Source: Pseudomonas sp. MM223 (GTDB lineage: Bacteria; Pseudomonadota; Gammaproteobacteria; Pseudomonadales; Pseudomonadaceae). Taken from it: 64,000 nt of DNA. Shown piece by piece: positions 49,898 through 60,587 of the stretch. Under the pieces are notes generated by a model. It was given only the letters and a program-made list of their open reading frames with translations, was not told where the DNA came from and did not search any database. Numbering within the stretch: the first letter of the stretch is position 1; each line of letters opens with the position of its first letter. The position numbers and the translations under genes were made by a program. The stretch spans positions 5,191,501 through 5,255,500 of the forward strand of contig OX352322.1 of the NCBI GenBank assembly GCA_947090765.1, given 5' to 3'.

Positions 49898-51250
49898 ATG
49901 CAGCCTGATCACAGCGCCCCCGGCAACGGCCAACTCCGCAAAACCCTGCGCCTCTGGCACGTGATCATCATCGGCCTGGCCTACCTGACCCCGATGACCG
50001 TGTTCGACACCTTCGGCATCGTCAGCGGGATCACCGCTGGCCATGTGCCCAGCGCCTACATCCTGGCGCTGGCCGGCATCCTGTTCACCGCCGTCAGCTA
50101 CGGCACCCTGGTAAAACGCTTCCCGCAGTCGGGCTCGGCGTACACCTACACCCAACGCGCGATCAACCCGCATGTGGGCTTCCTGGTCGGCTGGTCGTCG
50201 CTGCTGGATTACCTGCTGCTGCCGATGGTCAACGCGCTGCTGGCCAAGCTGTACCTCTCGGCCATGTTCCCCGAAGTACCGGAGTGGACCTGGGTAGTCG
50301 GCTTCGTCACCCTGATCAGCCTGATCAACATGCGCAGCGTGAACCTGGTGGCGCACTTCAACCTGCTGTTCGTAGGCGTGCAGGTGGCGATCATCGCCGT
50401 GTTCATCTACCTGTGCGTGCGCGGCCTGGGCCAGGGTGAAGGGCTAGGCACCACCTGGAGCCTGCTGCCGTTCGCTGACAACCAGACCCACCTCAGCGCG
50501 CTGGCCGCCGGTGCGACCATCCTGTGCTTCTCGTTCCTGGGCTTCGACGCAGTCACCTGCCTGTCCGAAGAAACCCGCGACCCGGCCAAGACCATCCCCC
50601 GGGCGATCTTCCTGACCGCGCTGATCGGTGGCGTGGTGTTCATCACCGTGTCGTACTTCATCCAGGCCTACTTCCCGACCATGGCGCGCTTCCACGACCA
50701 GGAAGCGGCCCTGCCGGAAATCGCCCTGTACGTCGGCGGCAAGCTGTTCCAGTCGATCTTCATCGCCTGCACCGTGATCAACACCATCGCGTCGGGCCTG
50801 GCCTCGCAAACCAGCGTATCGCGCCTGCTGTACGTGATGGGCCGTGACAACGTGATCCCGGCCAGCCTCTTTGCCCGCCTGCACTCGCGCTACAAGACGC
50901 CCGTGCTGAACATTGCCGTGGTGGGGCTGGTTGCGCTGTCGGCGATCTTCTTCGACCTGGTCACCGCCACCTCCATCATCAACTTCGGTGCGCTGGTTGC
51001 GTTCAGCTTCGTCAACCTGTCAGTGATCAACCACTGCTACCTGCGCGAAGGCAACCGCCGGGGCCTGGCCAACCAGTTGAAGTACCTGGTGCTGCCAACC
51101 ATCGGCTTCTGCATCATCGTTTCGCTCTGGCTGGATCTGAACGCGCATTCGCTGATGTTCGGCGGCATCTGGGCTGCGGCTGGCTTGATCTACCTGGGGT
51201 GGCTGACCAAAGCCTTCCGGTCGGCACCGCCCAACTACGTCGCCGAATGA
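49898..51250 (+). CDS. APC-family permease, polyamine (PuuP)-like
   Basis: 450 residues from the ATG at 49898 (GGAG upstream). Twelve hydrophobic segments; APC motifs in [19 protein letters not shown] near residue 24-42 and [18 protein letters not shown] near 214-231. The pattern is close to putrescine importers. The next gene is an McpU-like chemoreceptor, which in P. putida senses polyamines, supporting the substrate. Substrate inferred. Confidence 0.8.
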   Translation: MQPDHSAPGNGQLRKTLRLWHVIIIGLAYLTPMTVFDTFGIVSGITAGHVPSAYILALAGILFTAVSYGTLVKRFPQSGSAYTYTQRAINPHVGFLVGWSSLLDYLLLPMVNALLAKLYLSAMFPEVPEWTWVVGFVTLISLINMRSVNLVAHFNLLFVGVQVAIIAVFIYLCVRGLGQGEGLGTTWSLLPFADNQTHLSALAAGATILCFSFLGFDAVTCLSEETRDPAKTIPRAIFLTALIGGVVFITVSYFIQAYFPTMARFHDQEAALPEIALYVGGKLFQSIFIACTVINTIASGLASQTSVSRLLYVMGRDNVIPASLFARLHSRYKTPVLNIAVVGLVALSAIFFDLVTATSIINFGALVAFSFVNLSVINHCYLREGNRRGLANQLKYLVLPTIGFCIIVSLWLDLNAHSLMFGGIWAAAGLIYLGWLTKAFRSAPPNYVAE

Positions 51251-51316
51251 CCCACGCTGCCAACAACGCCCGCGCCTGACCGCGGGCGTTGTACTTGATC
51301 GAAAAGGAAAGCCCTC

Positions 51317-53383
51317 ATGCCGCTGCGTCGCCTCTCCATCCAGTGGAAGATCACCCTGCTCGCTGGCCTGTGCCTGCTGGCCATCGTCGCCCTGCTGGTG
51401 GCCACGTCGTTGACCCAGGCGCAGCGCAGCGCTGCCCTGGTCAACCAGGCCAATACCGCCATGCTCGACAGCAGCGCGCGCCAGCGCCTGCAGGCCCACG
51501 CCGAGACCCAGGCCTTGCGGGTTCAGCGCTATTTCATGGACGCCTACCAGTACGGCAATGGCTTTGCCCGCATGGTACAGGTGCTAAAGGCCAGAGGCGG
51601 CAGTGACCTGCGCGCAGAACTGACACGCCAGGCCCGCGCCAGCCTGGCCGGCAACCCGGACGTAATCGGCCTGTACCTGGTGTTCCAGCCCAACGCGCTG
51701 GATCAGCAGGACAGCCAGTACCACGGCCAGGAGGCCGTGGGCAGTAACGAAAGTGGGCGTTTTTCGCTGTACTGGTCACAACCGCGCCCAGGCACCCTGG
51801 AGCTTGAAGCCATGCCGGAGGCGATGCTCGGCGATGCCAGCATCGGCAGCAACGGCGCGGCGAAGAACCGCTGGCTAACCTGCCCGCAGGACACCGCCAG
51901 TACCTGCATGCTTGAACCGTACCTCGACGAGGTCAATGGTCGCCAGGTGCTGATGACCAGCATTGCCCTGCCGCTGCTGGAGCATGGCAAGGTGGTAGGC
52001 GTGGTCGGCCTGGACATCGGCCTTGAAAACCTGCAACAACTGAGCCTGGACGGCCGCCGCGAGCTGTTCGATGGCCAGGGCCATGTGAGTATCGTCAGCG
52101 CAGCCGGCCTGCTGGCAGGCAACAGCCGCGACGCCAGCGTGCTCGGCAAGCCCATGGACAAAGCGGTGGCCGACGGCTTGCTGCGCGTGGCCCACCCTTT
52201 CGCTCCGATCCCAGACGTAGCCCCTTGGCAAGTGTTGCTGGAACTGCCTGAACACGTGCTGCAGGCGCCCGCCGTAGCCCTCAACCAGCGCCTGGATGCC
52301 CATAACCAGAATGCCAACCTCACCAGCCTGCTGATTGGCCTTGGCGCCGCCGTCGCAGGCTTGCTGCTGGTGTGGTTGACCGCACGTGGCGTTACCCGGC
52401 CAATCCTGGCCGTGGCTGCCCGCCTGGAAGACATCGCCAGCGGCGAAGGCGACCTTACTCGCCGCCTTGACTACGCCCGCCAGGACGAACTGGGCCAGCT
52501 CACCCACTGGTTCAATCGCTTCCTCGACAAGCTGCAACCGGTCATTGCCCAGGTCAAAGGCTCGCTGCAGGAGGCCCGCGGCACCGCTGACCAGTCGGCC
52601 GCTATCGCCAGCCAGACCAGCAATGGCATGCAGCAGCAACACCGCGAAATCGAGCAAGTGGCCACGGCGGCCAACGAAATGAGCGCTACTGCCCTGGATG
52701 TTGCACACAATGCCTCGCAGGCGGCTCAAGCCGCGCGTGCCGCCGACCAAGCCAGCCGCGAAGGCTTGCAACTGATCGACAGCACCCGCCAGGGCATCGA
52801 TCGCCTGGCCGCCGGCATGAACACTGCCATGGACGAGGCGCGAGCGCTGGAAGGCCGCAGCGGCCAGATCGGTTCGGTGCTGGAGGTGATTCGCACCATC
52901 GCCGAGCAGACCAACCTGCTGGCACTTAATGCCGCCATCGAAGCCGCCCGCGCTGGCGAGGCCGGGCGTGGCTTTGCCGTGGTCGCCGACGAGGTGCGCG
53001 GCCTGGCCCAGCGCACGCAGGTGTCGGTGGAGGAAATTCGCCAGGTCATCGAAGGCCTGCAGCAAGGTACCCAGGATGTAGTGGGCGCCATGCACGAAGG
53101 CCAGCGTCAGGCCCAGGCCAGCGCGGCACGCATGGAACAAGCGCTGCCTGCGCTGCAGCGCATTGGCGAGGCGGTGACCGTGATCAGCGACATGAACCTG
53201 CAGATTGCCTCGGCGGCCGAAGAGCAAAGCGCGGTGGCCGAGGAAGTGAACCGCAACGTGGCGGGCATCCGCGATGTGACAGAATCACTGGCTGGCCAGG
53301 CCGACGAATCGGCGCGCATCAGCCAGGCCCTGAACCGGCTGGCCAACCAGCAACAGGCGCTGATGGAGCAATTTCGCGTCTAG
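51317..53383 (+). CDS. mcpU: Methyl-accepting chemotaxis protein, McpU-like
   Basis: 688 residues. TM1 ([19 protein letters not shown], about 10-28), a large periplasmic dCache-type domain (to about 330; [12 protein letters not shown] and [11 protein letters not shown]), TM2, HAMP ([19 protein letters not shown]) and an MA signalling domain with the hairpin tip [21 protein letters not shown] in two parts and a C-terminal end. Recalled P. putida McpU has the same start and gene neighbourhood and binds polyamines. Ligand inferred. Confidence 0.82.
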   Translation: MPLRRLSIQWKITLLAGLCLLAIVALLVATSLTQAQRSAALVNQANTAMLDSSARQRLQAHAETQALRVQRYFMDAYQYGNGFARMVQVLKARGGSDLRAELTRQARASLAGNPDVIGLYLVFQPNALDQQDSQYHGQEAVGSNESGRFSLYWSQPRPGTLELEAMPEAMLGDASIGSNGAAKNRWLTCPQDTASTCMLEPYLDEVNGRQVLMTSIALPLLEHGKVVGVVGLDIGLENLQQLSLDGRRELFDGQGHVSIVSAAGLLAGNSRDASVLGKPMDKAVADGLLRVAHPFAPIPDVAPWQVLLELPEHVLQAPAVALNQRLDAHNQNANLTSLLIGLGAAVAGLLLVWLTARGVTRPILAVAARLEDIASGEGDLTRRLDYARQDELGQLTHWFNRFLDKLQPVIAQVKGSLQEARGTADQSAAIASQTSNGMQQQHREIEQVATAANEMSATALDVAHNASQAAQAARAADQASREGLQLIDSTRQGIDRLAAGMNTAMDEARALEGRSGQIGSVLEVIRTIAEQTNLLALNAAIEAARAGEAGRGFAVVADEVRGLAQRTQVSVEEIRQVIEGLQQGTQDVVGAMHEGQRQAQASAARMEQALPALQRIGEAVTVISDMNLQIASAAEEQSAVAEEVNRNVAGIRDVTESLAGQADESARISQALNRLANQQQALMEQFRV

Positions 53384-53420
53384 CCTGTACCGGCATTATC
53401 GTTTTTACTGAGCACAATTC

Positions 53421-54380
53421 ATGCAAACCGCAACCAGATCCACCTTCTTCGACATCACCAGCGAACAGGGCCTGTTACGCACCTCGATTGCCGTCACCCT
53501 GTTCATCGCCACTATCGGTATCGCTTTCGGCCTGGCCTCTGGCTCGTTCTCCATCGTCTTCGACGGCGTGTACTCGCTGGTCGACGCCAGCATGAGCGGC
53601 CTGTCGCTTGTAGTGGTCAAGCTGATCACCTCGCACACCACCAGCGTGCAAATGTCGCGCAAGCTGCGCGAGCGCTTCACCATGGGCTTCTGGCACCTGG
53701 AACCGATGGTACTGGCACTCAACGGCATCTTGCTTAGCGGTGTGGCCATCTACGCGCTGATCAACGCCGTCAGTAGCCTGCTGCAAGGCGGGCGCCACCT
53801 GGAGTTCGGCATTGCCATGGTCTATGCCGTGCTGACCGTAATCACCTGCGTGACCATCGCCGTTGTCGAAGCCCGCGCCAACCGCAAGCTGAAATCAGAC
53901 TTCGTACGCATGGACGTCAAGGGCTGGGTGATGTCGGCCAGCATCACCGCCGCGCTGCTGATCGCCTTCTGTTTCGGTTACGCGGTACAGGGCACGACCC
54001 TGGAGTGGGTGTCGCCCTACATCGACCCGGCGGTGCTGGCACTGGTTTGCCTGGTGATCGTGCCGCTGCCGATGTCGGTGGTGCGTCAGGCGCTGTCGGA
54101 AATCTTCCTGGTCACCCCCGGCGACCTCAAGCTGCACGTAGATGAAGTAGCTAAAGCCTTCGTCGCCCGCCATGGGCTGCAATCCTATCGGGCCTATGTC
54201 GCCAAGGTCGGGCGCTCGCGCGAGATCGAACTTTATTTCATCGTGCCCACCGACATGCCACCGCGCTCCATCGCCGAGTGGGATGCCCTACGGGACGAGA
54301 TTGGCGACGCCGTCGGTGGCGAGGGGCCGGACCGCTGGATTACCGTAGTATTCACCGGCGACCCGGCCTGGGCCGAATAA
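53421..54380 (+). CDS. CDF-family cation efflux transporter
   Basis: 319 residues with about six membrane segments. Metal-site acidic residues are seen in SIVFDGVYSLVDA (DxxxxxD-type, helix 2) and DVKGWVMSA (helix 5), then a soluble C-terminal domain (GRSREIELYFIVP). Exports a divalent cation such as iron, zinc or manganese; which one cannot be told. Starts 37 nt after the chemoreceptor stop. Confidence 0.8.
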   Translation: MQTATRSTFFDITSEQGLLRTSIAVTLFIATIGIAFGLASGSFSIVFDGVYSLVDASMSGLSLVVVKLITSHTTSVQMSRKLRERFTMGFWHLEPMVLALNGILLSGVAIYALINAVSSLLQGGRHLEFGIAMVYAVLTVITCVTIAVVEARANRKLKSDFVRMDVKGWVMSASITAALLIAFCFGYAVQGTTLEWVSPYIDPAVLALVCLVIVPLPMSVVRQALSEIFLVTPGDLKLHVDEVAKAFVARHGLQSYRAYVAKVGRSREIELYFIVPTDMPPRSIAEWDALRDEIGDAVGGEGPDRWITVVFTGDPAWAE

Positions 54381-54390
54381 CCGGCCCAGG

Positions 54391-54888
54391 TTACCCTAGC
54401 TTCGCGTACGCGCCCTGGTGATACACCAGCGGCGCGCGACCAAAGTCATCGAACGCCACCACTTTGCCGATCAGTATCCAGTGATCGCCGCCGTCTACCC
54501 ATTGATGGTTTTCGCACTGCAGACGCGCCGCACAACCGGCAAGCAGCGGCGCGCCCCCCACCCCCGGTGTGTGGTCGATATCAACAAAGCGGTCCAGGAC
54601 TGGGCCTGCGAAGTTGACGGAAACCGCTTTCTGGCCGGCGGCCAGGATGTTCACAGCGAAATGCGTGGCGGCTGCAAAAACCTCACAGCTGGCAGAGCGC
54701 TTGCTGATACTCCAAAGGATCAGTGGTGGCTCCAACGAGACCGCGTTGAAGCTGTTTGCCGTCATTCCTGCCTTGCGCCCGCCAGGGTCGACAGCGGTGA
54801 CCACGGTGACGCCAGTGGCAAAGTTGCCCAGGGCGCGGCGAAAAGCACCGATGTCGAAGCCGTCGCCGGCAAGGGGTTGATTACACAT
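54391..54888 (-). CDS. Flavin reductase component of a two-component monooxygenase
   Basis: 165 residues. Flavin-reductase-like fold: FRRALGNFATGVTVVTA near residue 15-31, GMTANSFNAVSLEPPLI near 41-57, and a GDHWILIGKV end. Supplies reduced flavin. Downstream of an acyl-CoA dehydrogenase-like oxygenase on the same strand (48 nt gap), so the two should form one enzyme system, as in HpaC- or HsaB-type pairs. Confidence 0.85.
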   Translation of the reverse strand: MCNQPLAGDGFDIGAFRRALGNFATGVTVVTAVDPGGRKAGMTANSFNAVSLEPPLILWSISKRSASCEVFAAATHFAVNILAAGQKAVSVNFAGPVLDRFVDIDHTPGVGGAPLLAGCAARLQCENHQWVDGGDHWILIGKVVAFDDFGRAPLVYHQGAYAKLG

Positions 54889-54936
54889 GTAAAGCTCCCG
54901 AACAGGCCGTACGCCCGTACTGTGGTTACGCGGGGT

Positions 54937-56106
54937 TCAATTCAGCAAGGGGTCAGGCTCCAGGCCCATCAGCTCGCGGCCAAGAATTTGCGCACTGACG
55001 TCGTAGTCGGTGTAGGCATGGGCACCAGTCATGTGCGAGTCGCGGAACAGGCGTTGCATTTCGTTGCTCTCGAACCATGCCCCACCGCCCGCGGCCGCCA
55101 TCAGGCGGTCAACTGCCTGTATGCACAGCTTCACGGCGTAACACTGGCTGGTGCGCCATAGCACGAGGGTTTTACGCTGCGGCAGTTGGCGGCGCTCGCT
55201 GTAATCGGCAATTTCTGCCCGGCTCTTTTCCAGCAAGGCCCGGGCGGCTGACACCTGGTGCGTGGACTCGGCAAGCCGCATGAGCGCTGGAGCACTCTGG
55301 CCAACCTGCCCCCCTGTGTAGGCACTTACGCGCTTGCGGTTTTTTTCACGGAATACCTCCAGCATACGCTCGGCAATACCCAGGCCTATGATCGGGAAGC
55401 TGCTTGAAAAGTACGGGCGGTAAGCACAGTAGAAGATCTTGCTGTGCGGGTAGAGGCCAAAGCCCGCCGATTTACCTGTCATCATGTCTTGAGTTTTCTG
55501 GATACGGTGTTCCGGCACAAACGCATCGCGTACGACCAGTGTCTTGCTACCACTGCCGCGCATGCCAACGGCATACCAGTCATCCCTGATTTCATAGTCG
55601 CGGCGCGGCACAATGGCGTAGCAATAGTCCGAGGTGCCTCCCGCTTGGTGGCGATGGAAGCCCAGAATTGCCCATTCGGCATGATCACAGCCCGAGCTCC
55701 AGCCCATTTCGCCGCTAAGGCTCACACCGCCATCAACCTCCTCGGCACGGGCAAATGGCGCAACACTGCTACTGGCAGTGGCATCCGGGTTCGCACCCCA
55801 CACATCTTCCTGCAACGCTGACGGGAATAGCGCCATTACATGACTGTGAGTACACAGCAGGCTCATGGCCCAAGCGGTACTGGCGCAAGCGCTTGCGAGC
55901 GGCACCAGGCATTGGGCAAATTGCGGGAGAGAAAGCTCCATACCGCCGTAATGCCTGGGCTGGAACACGCGGTGCATGCCGATGCCTTTCAACAAGGCGA
56001 TGTTTTCTGCCGGAACGCACCGGCCCTGCTCGGCCAGGGAGGCGTTGGCGGCGATGGTTGGCAGGATTGCTTCGAGTTCATTCAACAACGCATCTGGCTG
56101 TTTCAT
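54937..56106 (-). CDS. Flavin-dependent monooxygenase, acyl-CoA dehydrogenase fold
   Basis: 389 residues. Similar to the oxygenase of HsaA or the C2 component of p-hydroxyphenylacetate hydroxylase: NALLKGIGMHRVFQPRHYGG-type start, GEMGWSSGCDHAEWAI near residue 132-147, AVGMRGSGSKTLVV near 183-196, and a C-terminal DSHMTGAHAYTDYD. No CoA-specific motif. Probably hydroxylates an aromatic compound; substrate not identifiable. Confidence 0.75.
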   Translation of the reverse strand: MKQPDALLNELEAILPTIAANASLAEQGRCVPAENIALLKGIGMHRVFQPRHYGGMELSLPQFAQCLVPLASACASTAWAMSLLCTHSHVMALFPSALQEDVWGANPDATASSSVAPFARAEEVDGGVSLSGEMGWSSGCDHAEWAILGFHRHQAGGTSDYCYAIVPRRDYEIRDDWYAVGMRGSGSKTLVVRDAFVPEHRIQKTQDMMTGKSAGFGLYPHSKIFYCAYRPYFSSSFPIIGLGIAERMLEVFREKNRKRVSAYTGGQVGQSAPALMRLAESTHQVSAARALLEKSRAEIADYSERRQLPQRKTLVLWRTSQCYAVKLCIQAVDRLMAAAGGGAWFESNEMQRLFRDSHMTGAHAYTDYDVSAQILGRELMGLEPDPLLN

Positions 56107-56225
56107 GAGGATAGGCTCTTTAATGAAGGGATAAAGAGGCTATTTGCTCAATCCGCGCCCTCGCAGCCGGAACTGTTGCGCGGCAAATGCAGCCAGCAGG
56201 TGGCGGGGCACGGGAAGCTGAAAAC

Positions 56226-56258
56226 GAAAAAGCCCGCTACCGTTGCCGGTAGCGGGCT
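56226..56258 (-). terminator. Terminator after tRNA-Lys
   Basis: On the minus strand a perfect 12-bp stem (arms AGCCCGCTACCG) with a four-base loop followed by TTTTTCGTTTT, 15 nt after the tRNA end. Confidence 0.85.
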
Positions 56259-56273
56259 TTGACGTACTGCGTA

Positions 56274-56349
56274 TGGTGGGTCGTGTAGGATTCGAACCTA
56301 CGACCAATTGGTTAAAAGCCAACTGCTCTACCAACTGAGCTAACGACCC
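56274..56349 (-). tRNA. tRNA-Lys(TTT)
   Basis: 76 nt with encoded CCA. Acceptor arms GGGTCGT and ACGACCC, anticodon TTT in CTTTTAA, TTCGAAT T-loop and GGTAGAGC D-arm all present. No prophage is visible at this tRNA. Confidence 0.95.
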
Positions 56350-56409
56350 GATTGATGGCGCGTATAATACTGATTTTTAACGAGAAATCAATACCCCATC
56401 AACGTTTCT

Positions 56410-57084
56410 TCAAAAATACCGCGTCGGGTCTGCGACACCGGCTGCCATGAAGCCGTCGGCCCGCAGGCGGCAGCTGTCGCATTTGCCACAGGCGCGGCCA
56501 TCATCGTCGGCCTGGTAGCAGGAAACAGTCAGGCTGTAATCCACGCCACGGGCCATGCCGGCCTGCACGATCTGCGCCTTGCTCATGTTCTGCAGCGGCG
56601 CCTGAATACGGAAGCCCTGCCCTTCTACACCGGCCTTGGTCGCCAGGTTGGCCATGCGCTCGAAGGCTTCGACGAACTCGGGGCGGCAATCGGGGTAGCC
56701 GGAGTAATCCACGGCATTGACGCCGATGAAGATGTCACGTGCTTCCAGCACTTCCGCCCAACCCAGGGCCAGCGACAAGAACACGGTGTTACGCGCAGGC
56801 ACATAGGTGACCGGGATGCCTTCACTTGGGGCTTCTGGCACATCGATGCTGCTGTCGGTCAAGGCCGAACCACCGATACCGTCGAGGTTCAGGCCGATCA
56901 CCTTGTGCTCGACCACACCCAGGTCGCGGGCCACGCGAGCCGCAGCATTAAGCTCGGCACGGTGGCGCTGGCCATAGTCGAAGCTCATGGTGTAGCAGCT
57001 GTAGCCTTCGGCCTTGGCCATGGCCACCACGGTGGCCGAGTCCAGGCCGCCGGACAACAGGATTACTGCGCGCTTGTCTGTCAT
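56410..57084 (-). CDS. queC: 7-cyano-7-deazaguanine synthase
   Basis: 224 residues from the ATG at 57084. PP-loop SGGLDS at residues 10-15 and zinc-binding cysteines in [18 protein letters not shown] near the C-terminus. Makes preQ0 for queuosine. The ATG lies 18 nt after the queE stop; both form an operon. Confidence 0.95.
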   Translation of the reverse strand: MTDKRAVILLSGGLDSATVVAMAKAEGYSCYTMSFDYGQRHRAELNAAARVARDLGVVEHKVIGLNLDGIGGSALTDSSIDVPEAPSEGIPVTYVPARNTVFLSLALGWAEVLEARDIFIGVNAVDYSGYPDCRPEFVEAFERMANLATKAGVEGQGFRIQAPLQNMSKAQIVQAGMARGVDYSLTVSCYQADDDGRACGKCDSCRLRADGFMAAGVADPTRYF

Positions 57085-57101
57085 GTGTGCTTGCTCCTCA
57101 A

Positions 57102-57749
57102 TCAACGTCCGGGTTCGTCGTTCCACAGCAGCTTGTGCAGCTGCAGCTGGAAACGTACAGGCAGGTTGTCGGCAACGATCCAGTCGGCCAGGTCGCTGGC
57201 ACTTACCTGGTGGTGGCTCGGCGAGAACAACACCTCACCGGCACGCTCAGCCAGGTTGTACTGGATCAGCTTGGAAACCGCCCAGTCATAGTCCTCACGG
57301 GAACAGATGACGAACTTAACCTGGTCGTTGCGGGTCAGCTGCTCGATGTTCTCGTAGCGGTTACGGTGCGACTCTTCGGAACCTGGGGTCTTCAGGTCGA
57401 CCACGCGGCTGACGCGGGTGTCGGTACCCGTGATATCCAACGCGCCACTGGTCTCCAGCGACACCTCGTAACCGGCGTCACACAGGCGCTGCAGCAACGG
57501 CAAGGCGTTGGGCTGCGCCAGTGGCTCGCCACCGGTTACACAGACGTATCGGGGCTTGAAGCCGGCAACCTGCTCAAGGATCGAATCGAGGGTACGGATA
57601 GTGCCGCCAGTGAAGGCATAGGCACTGTCGCAGTACTGGCAGCGCAGGGGGCAACCGGTGAGGCGCACGAAGACGGTGGGCAGGCCAGCCGTTCGCGTTT
57701 CACCCTGCAAAGAGTAAAAGACTTCTGTGATGCGTAATGTGTCTTGCAT
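57102..57749 (-). CDS. queE: 7-carboxy-7-deazaguanine synthase
   Basis: 215 residues from the ATG at 57749. Radical SAM enzyme with [12 protein letters not shown] (C-x3-C-x2-C), FYSLQGE at the start and VTGGEPL. Step before QueC in preQ0 synthesis. Follows cpoB at a distance of 168 bp with a terminator in between. Confidence 0.95.
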   Translation of the reverse strand: MQDTLRITEVFYSLQGETRTAGLPTVFVRLTGCPLRCQYCDSAYAFTGGTIRTLDSILEQVAGFKPRYVCVTGGEPLAQPNALPLLQRLCDAGYEVSLETSGALDITGTDTRVSRVVDLKTPGSEESHRNRYENIEQLTRNDQVKFVICSREDYDWAVSKLIQYNLAERAGEVLFSPSHHQVSASDLADWIVADNLPVRFQLQLHKLLWNDEPGR

Positions 57750-57865
57750 GCTCGCCACGGGCGTGACAGCTAAACAGGCTGTCCGCCTCCGTCAGGCACT
57801 GTCGCGGACTCGACATGGCGTTATCCGCAGCAGCGTGTTTACGAAAAAAGGGCAGTGATTCTAAC

Positions 57866-57892
57866 GAAAAAACCCGCGACTGGCGCGGGTTT
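57866..57892 (-). terminator. Terminator after cpoB
   Basis: On the minus strand ACCCGCG and CGCGGGT arms followed by six T, 25 nt after the cpoB stop, ending the tol-pal transcript. Confidence 0.8.
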
Positions 57893-57917
57893 CTTTCGAG
57901 CGGTACGGCTACAAGGC

Positions 57918-58724
57918 TCAGAGCTTCTGCAGGTCACGTTGGGCCAGCTGCGCGGCAGAGGTGCCGGGGTACTGGGTAATGACTTGCTGCAGGATGCCCT
58001 TGACCTTGTCGGTGTGGCCCATGCGGCGCTCGACGTCAGCCAGTTTGTAAAGCGAATCCGGCACCTTGCTGTGCTTGGGATACTTCTGGCTAACCTGGGC
58101 GAAGGCTTGGCTGGCACCTGGCAGGTCGCCCTTGGCCAGGTTCACTTCACCCAGCCAGTACTGGGCGTTGCCGGCGTACTGGCTGTTGGGGTACTTGCGC
58201 AGGAAGGCATTGAAGGCTTGGCTGGCCTTGTCAAAGTCCTTCTGCTTGATCAGGTCGAAAGCAGCATCGTAATAGAGCTTTTCTTTCGCTGGATCACCAG
58301 GCTCGCTATTGGCGGCCGGTTGTTGCGCAGCAGCACCAGCTGCTGCATCGGGGGCGGTAGTTGAAGCACCACCTCCGGAGGAATTGTCAGGGGTCGCGGC
58401 AGGTGCGGCGCCACTGTTGATGCGACGGTCCAGGTCCTGGTATCGCTCCAGGTTTTCCTGCTTCATGCGCGACACATCGTTCTGCAGCTCTTCGATGATG
58501 CCTTGCTGGCGGGAAAGCTGGTCCTGCATCTGTTGCAGCTGCATGAACAGCTGGCCCTGTGCAGAGGCAGGGGCCGAAGCCCCTGACCCGGCATAGGCGC
58601 CGCTCGTGCCATAACCCACAGGCGGATAGCTGCCTGCGTTGTCATCTACTACAGGGACCTCAGCCCAGGCCGCGAGCGGCAGGCTGAGTGCGAGGACGGT
58701 TACTACACGGCGGCACATACGCAT
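57918..58724 (-). CDS. cpoB: Cell division coordinator CpoB (YbgF)
   Basis: 268 residues. Signal peptide (VVTVLALSLPLAAWA), a coiled-coil trimer segment (residues about 55-100, LQQMQDQLSRQQGIIEELQ), a low-complexity linker and C-terminal TPR repeats (YYDAAFDLIKQKDFDKA and on). It links the Tol machinery to PBP1b. Directly after pal. Confidence 0.93.
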   Translation of the reverse strand: MRMCRRVVTVLALSLPLAAWAEVPVVDDNAGSYPPVGYGTSGAYAGSGASAPASAQGQLFMQLQQMQDQLSRQQGIIEELQNDVSRMKQENLERYQDLDRRINSGAAPAATPDNSSGGGASTTAPDAAAGAAAQQPAANSEPGDPAKEKLYYDAAFDLIKQKDFDKASQAFNAFLRKYPNSQYAGNAQYWLGEVNLAKGDLPGASQAFAQVSQKYPKHSKVPDSLYKLADVERRMGHTDKVKGILQQVITQYPGTSAAQLAQRDLQKL

Positions 58725-58730
58725 AAGAAC

Positions 58731-59231
58731 TTACTTACGCAGTTCTACGCGACGGTTCTGAGCCCAGGATTGCTCGTCGTTGCCAGTGGCAACAGGACGC
58801 TCTTCACCGTAGGAGACCAGTTCCAGCTGAGCAGGGGAAACGCCCTGCAGAACCAGGTAGCGCTGAACGGCCTTGGCACGACGCTCACCCAGAGCCATGT
58901 TGTACTCGCGGGTGCCGCGCTCGTCGGTGTTGCCTTCCAGAACAACGCGGTTGCCGTTGGACTTCAGGTCCTTGGCGTGAACGTCCAGAGCGCGCATGGC
59001 TTCTGGCTTCAGGTCCGAGCTGTCGTATTCGAAGTAGAAGGTGGTGATTGCGCGCAGGGCAGCTTCTTCGCTCAGGGAGCCGTCAACAGCGCCAGTGTTG
59101 GCACCGTAGCCAGCGTTCGGATCTACAGCAGCGCCTTCGCCTGCGTTGTCACCGCCCTTCGAGGAGCAACCTACAGCTACGGCCATGGCCAGAGCCAGCG
59201 CAGCGAATTTACCAAACTTCAGCATTTCCAT
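58731..59231 (-). CDS. pal: Peptidoglycan-associated lipoprotein Pal (OprL)
   Basis: 166 residues from the ATG at 59231 (AGGAG upstream). Lipobox AVGCSS and an OmpA-type C-terminal domain with [13 protein letters not shown] and [11 protein letters not shown], which binds peptidoglycan. Anchors the outer membrane. The order tolB-pal-cpoB is standard. Confidence 0.96.
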   Translation of the reverse strand: MEMLKFGKFAALALAMAVAVGCSSKGGDNAGEGAAVDPNAGYGANTGAVDGSLSEEAALRAITTFYFEYDSSDLKPEAMRALDVHAKDLKSNGNRVVLEGNTDERGTREYNMALGERRAKAVQRYLVLQGVSPAQLELVSYGEERPVATGNDEQSWAQNRRVELRK

Positions 59232-59285
59232 CGTGAAACTCCTAATGAAACCCCAGTGTGTTAAGCAAAACGTATTACGCCGCAA

Positions 59286-60587
59286 TCAGTTCAGGTAAGG
59301 GGACCAGGACGGTTCTCTGACTTCGCCTTGAGCGGTAGGAAGTGGGAGCCTCACGCGGCCATTAAGCGACACGAGCATCAAGACTCCCCGGCCCTGCTGG
59401 CGGGTGGCGTAGATTAGCATGGTGCCGTTTGGCGCAACAGTGGGAGACTCATCAAGACTTGTTTCAGAGAGAATCTTTACACTTCCGCGCTGCAAGTCCT
59501 GTGCCGCCACTTTGAAGTTGGTAAAGCCCTGTTGGCGATGGATCATCACCAGGGTCTTTTCGTCAGCCGACAGTTTCGGGTTGGCGTTGTAGTTACCCAC
59601 GAACGTTACGCGCTCGGCACCACCACCGCTGACCGACTGTTTGTAGATCTGCGGTTTGCCGCCACGGTCGGAGGTGAAGTAAAGGGTATTGCCGTCTTTA
59701 CCCCAGAACGGCTCGGTGTTGATACCCGGGCCTGCGGTAACACGGTTGATCTGGCGCGACGCCACGTTCATCACGTAGATGTCCGGGTTGCCGTCTTTCG
59801 ACAGCACGAACGCCAGGCGCGAACCATCTGGCGACCAGGCTGGCGCGCCATTCAGGCCTTCGAAGTTGGTCACCTGCTCGCGGCGGCCGGTATCGATGTT
59901 CTGAATGAAGATGCGCGGGCGCTTCTGCTCGAACGAAACGTAGGCGATACGCTTGCCATCCGGCGCAAAGCGTGGCGACAGGATCGGCTCACGCGATTGC
60001 AGCAGGGTAACCGCACGCGCACCGTCGTAGTCCGAACGCTGCAAGGTGTAGCGGGTGTTGTTGGTGGAGAAACGCTCGGCCGTCACATACAGCATACGGG
60101 TAGAGAACGCACCCTTGATGCCGGTGAGCTTCTCGAACGACTGGTCGGCGATGTAGTGCGCCATGTCACGCAACTGGTCGACGCTGCCCGCCACGCTGCC
60201 GGTCAGCACTTGCTGCTCGGTGGCGACGTTGAACAGCGCGTACTGCACCTGCAGGCGACCGCCCGACGGCACGATGCTGCCGACCATCACGTACTGCGCA
60301 CCCAGCGCTTTCCAGTCACGGAAGATCACTTCGCTGGCCTGCGACGGCTGGCTGATCATGTTCTGCCGCGGAATCGGCGAATAGTAGCCGGAGTTGCGCA
60401 GGTCGTTGCCGATGATGTCGGCAATGTCTTCGGGCAACACACTGCCGCCTTGCAGACCGAACGGCACTACCGCGATGGGGGTTGCCCGGTCGCTGCCGCT
60501 GGTGACCAGGATGTTCTTTTCCTCTGCCACGGCCATGCCTGCCACGCAGCACAGCATGACCAGCAGTCCTCTCAGACGTTTAATCAC
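59286..60587 (-). CDS. tolB: Tol-Pal protein TolB
   Basis: 433 residues. Signal peptide ([14 protein letters not shown]) followed by a D1 domain and a six-bladed propeller with repeated SPDG/DG-type strands ([27 protein letters not shown]). Periplasmic partner of Pal and TolA. Start overlaps the tolA end by 4 bp. Confidence 0.96.
   Translation of the reverse strand: MIKRLRGLLVMLCCVAGMAVAEEKNILVTSGSDRATPIAVVPFGLQGGSVLPEDIADIIGNDLRNSGYYSPIPRQNMISQPSQASEVIFRDWKALGAQYVMVGSIVPSGGRLQVQYALFNVATEQQVLTGSVAGSVDQLRDMAHYIADQSFEKLTGIKGAFSTRMLYVTAERFSTNNTRYTLQRSDYDGARAVTLLQSREPILSPRFAPDGKRIAYVSFEQKRPRIFIQNIDTGRREQVTNFEGLNGAPAWSPDGSRLAFVLSKDGNPDIYVMNVASRQINRVTAGPGINTEPFWGKDGNTLYFTSDRGGKPQIYKQSVSGGGAERVTFVGNYNANPKLSADEKTLVMIHRQQGFTNFKVAAQDLQRGSVKILSETSLDESPTVAPNGTMLIYATRQQGRGVLMLVSLNGRVRLPLPTAQGEVREPSWSPYLN

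Noticed and set aside
49899..56106. Long minus-strand or plus-strand frames across the permease, chemoreceptor and monooxygenase genes
   Set aside because: These are shadow frames of high-GC genes; they lack ribosome sites and family motifs.
56274..56349. tRNA-Lys as a second prophage attachment site
   Set aside because: No integrase, repeat of the tRNA end or phage gene lies next to it; the genes on both sides are ordinary chromosomal ones.
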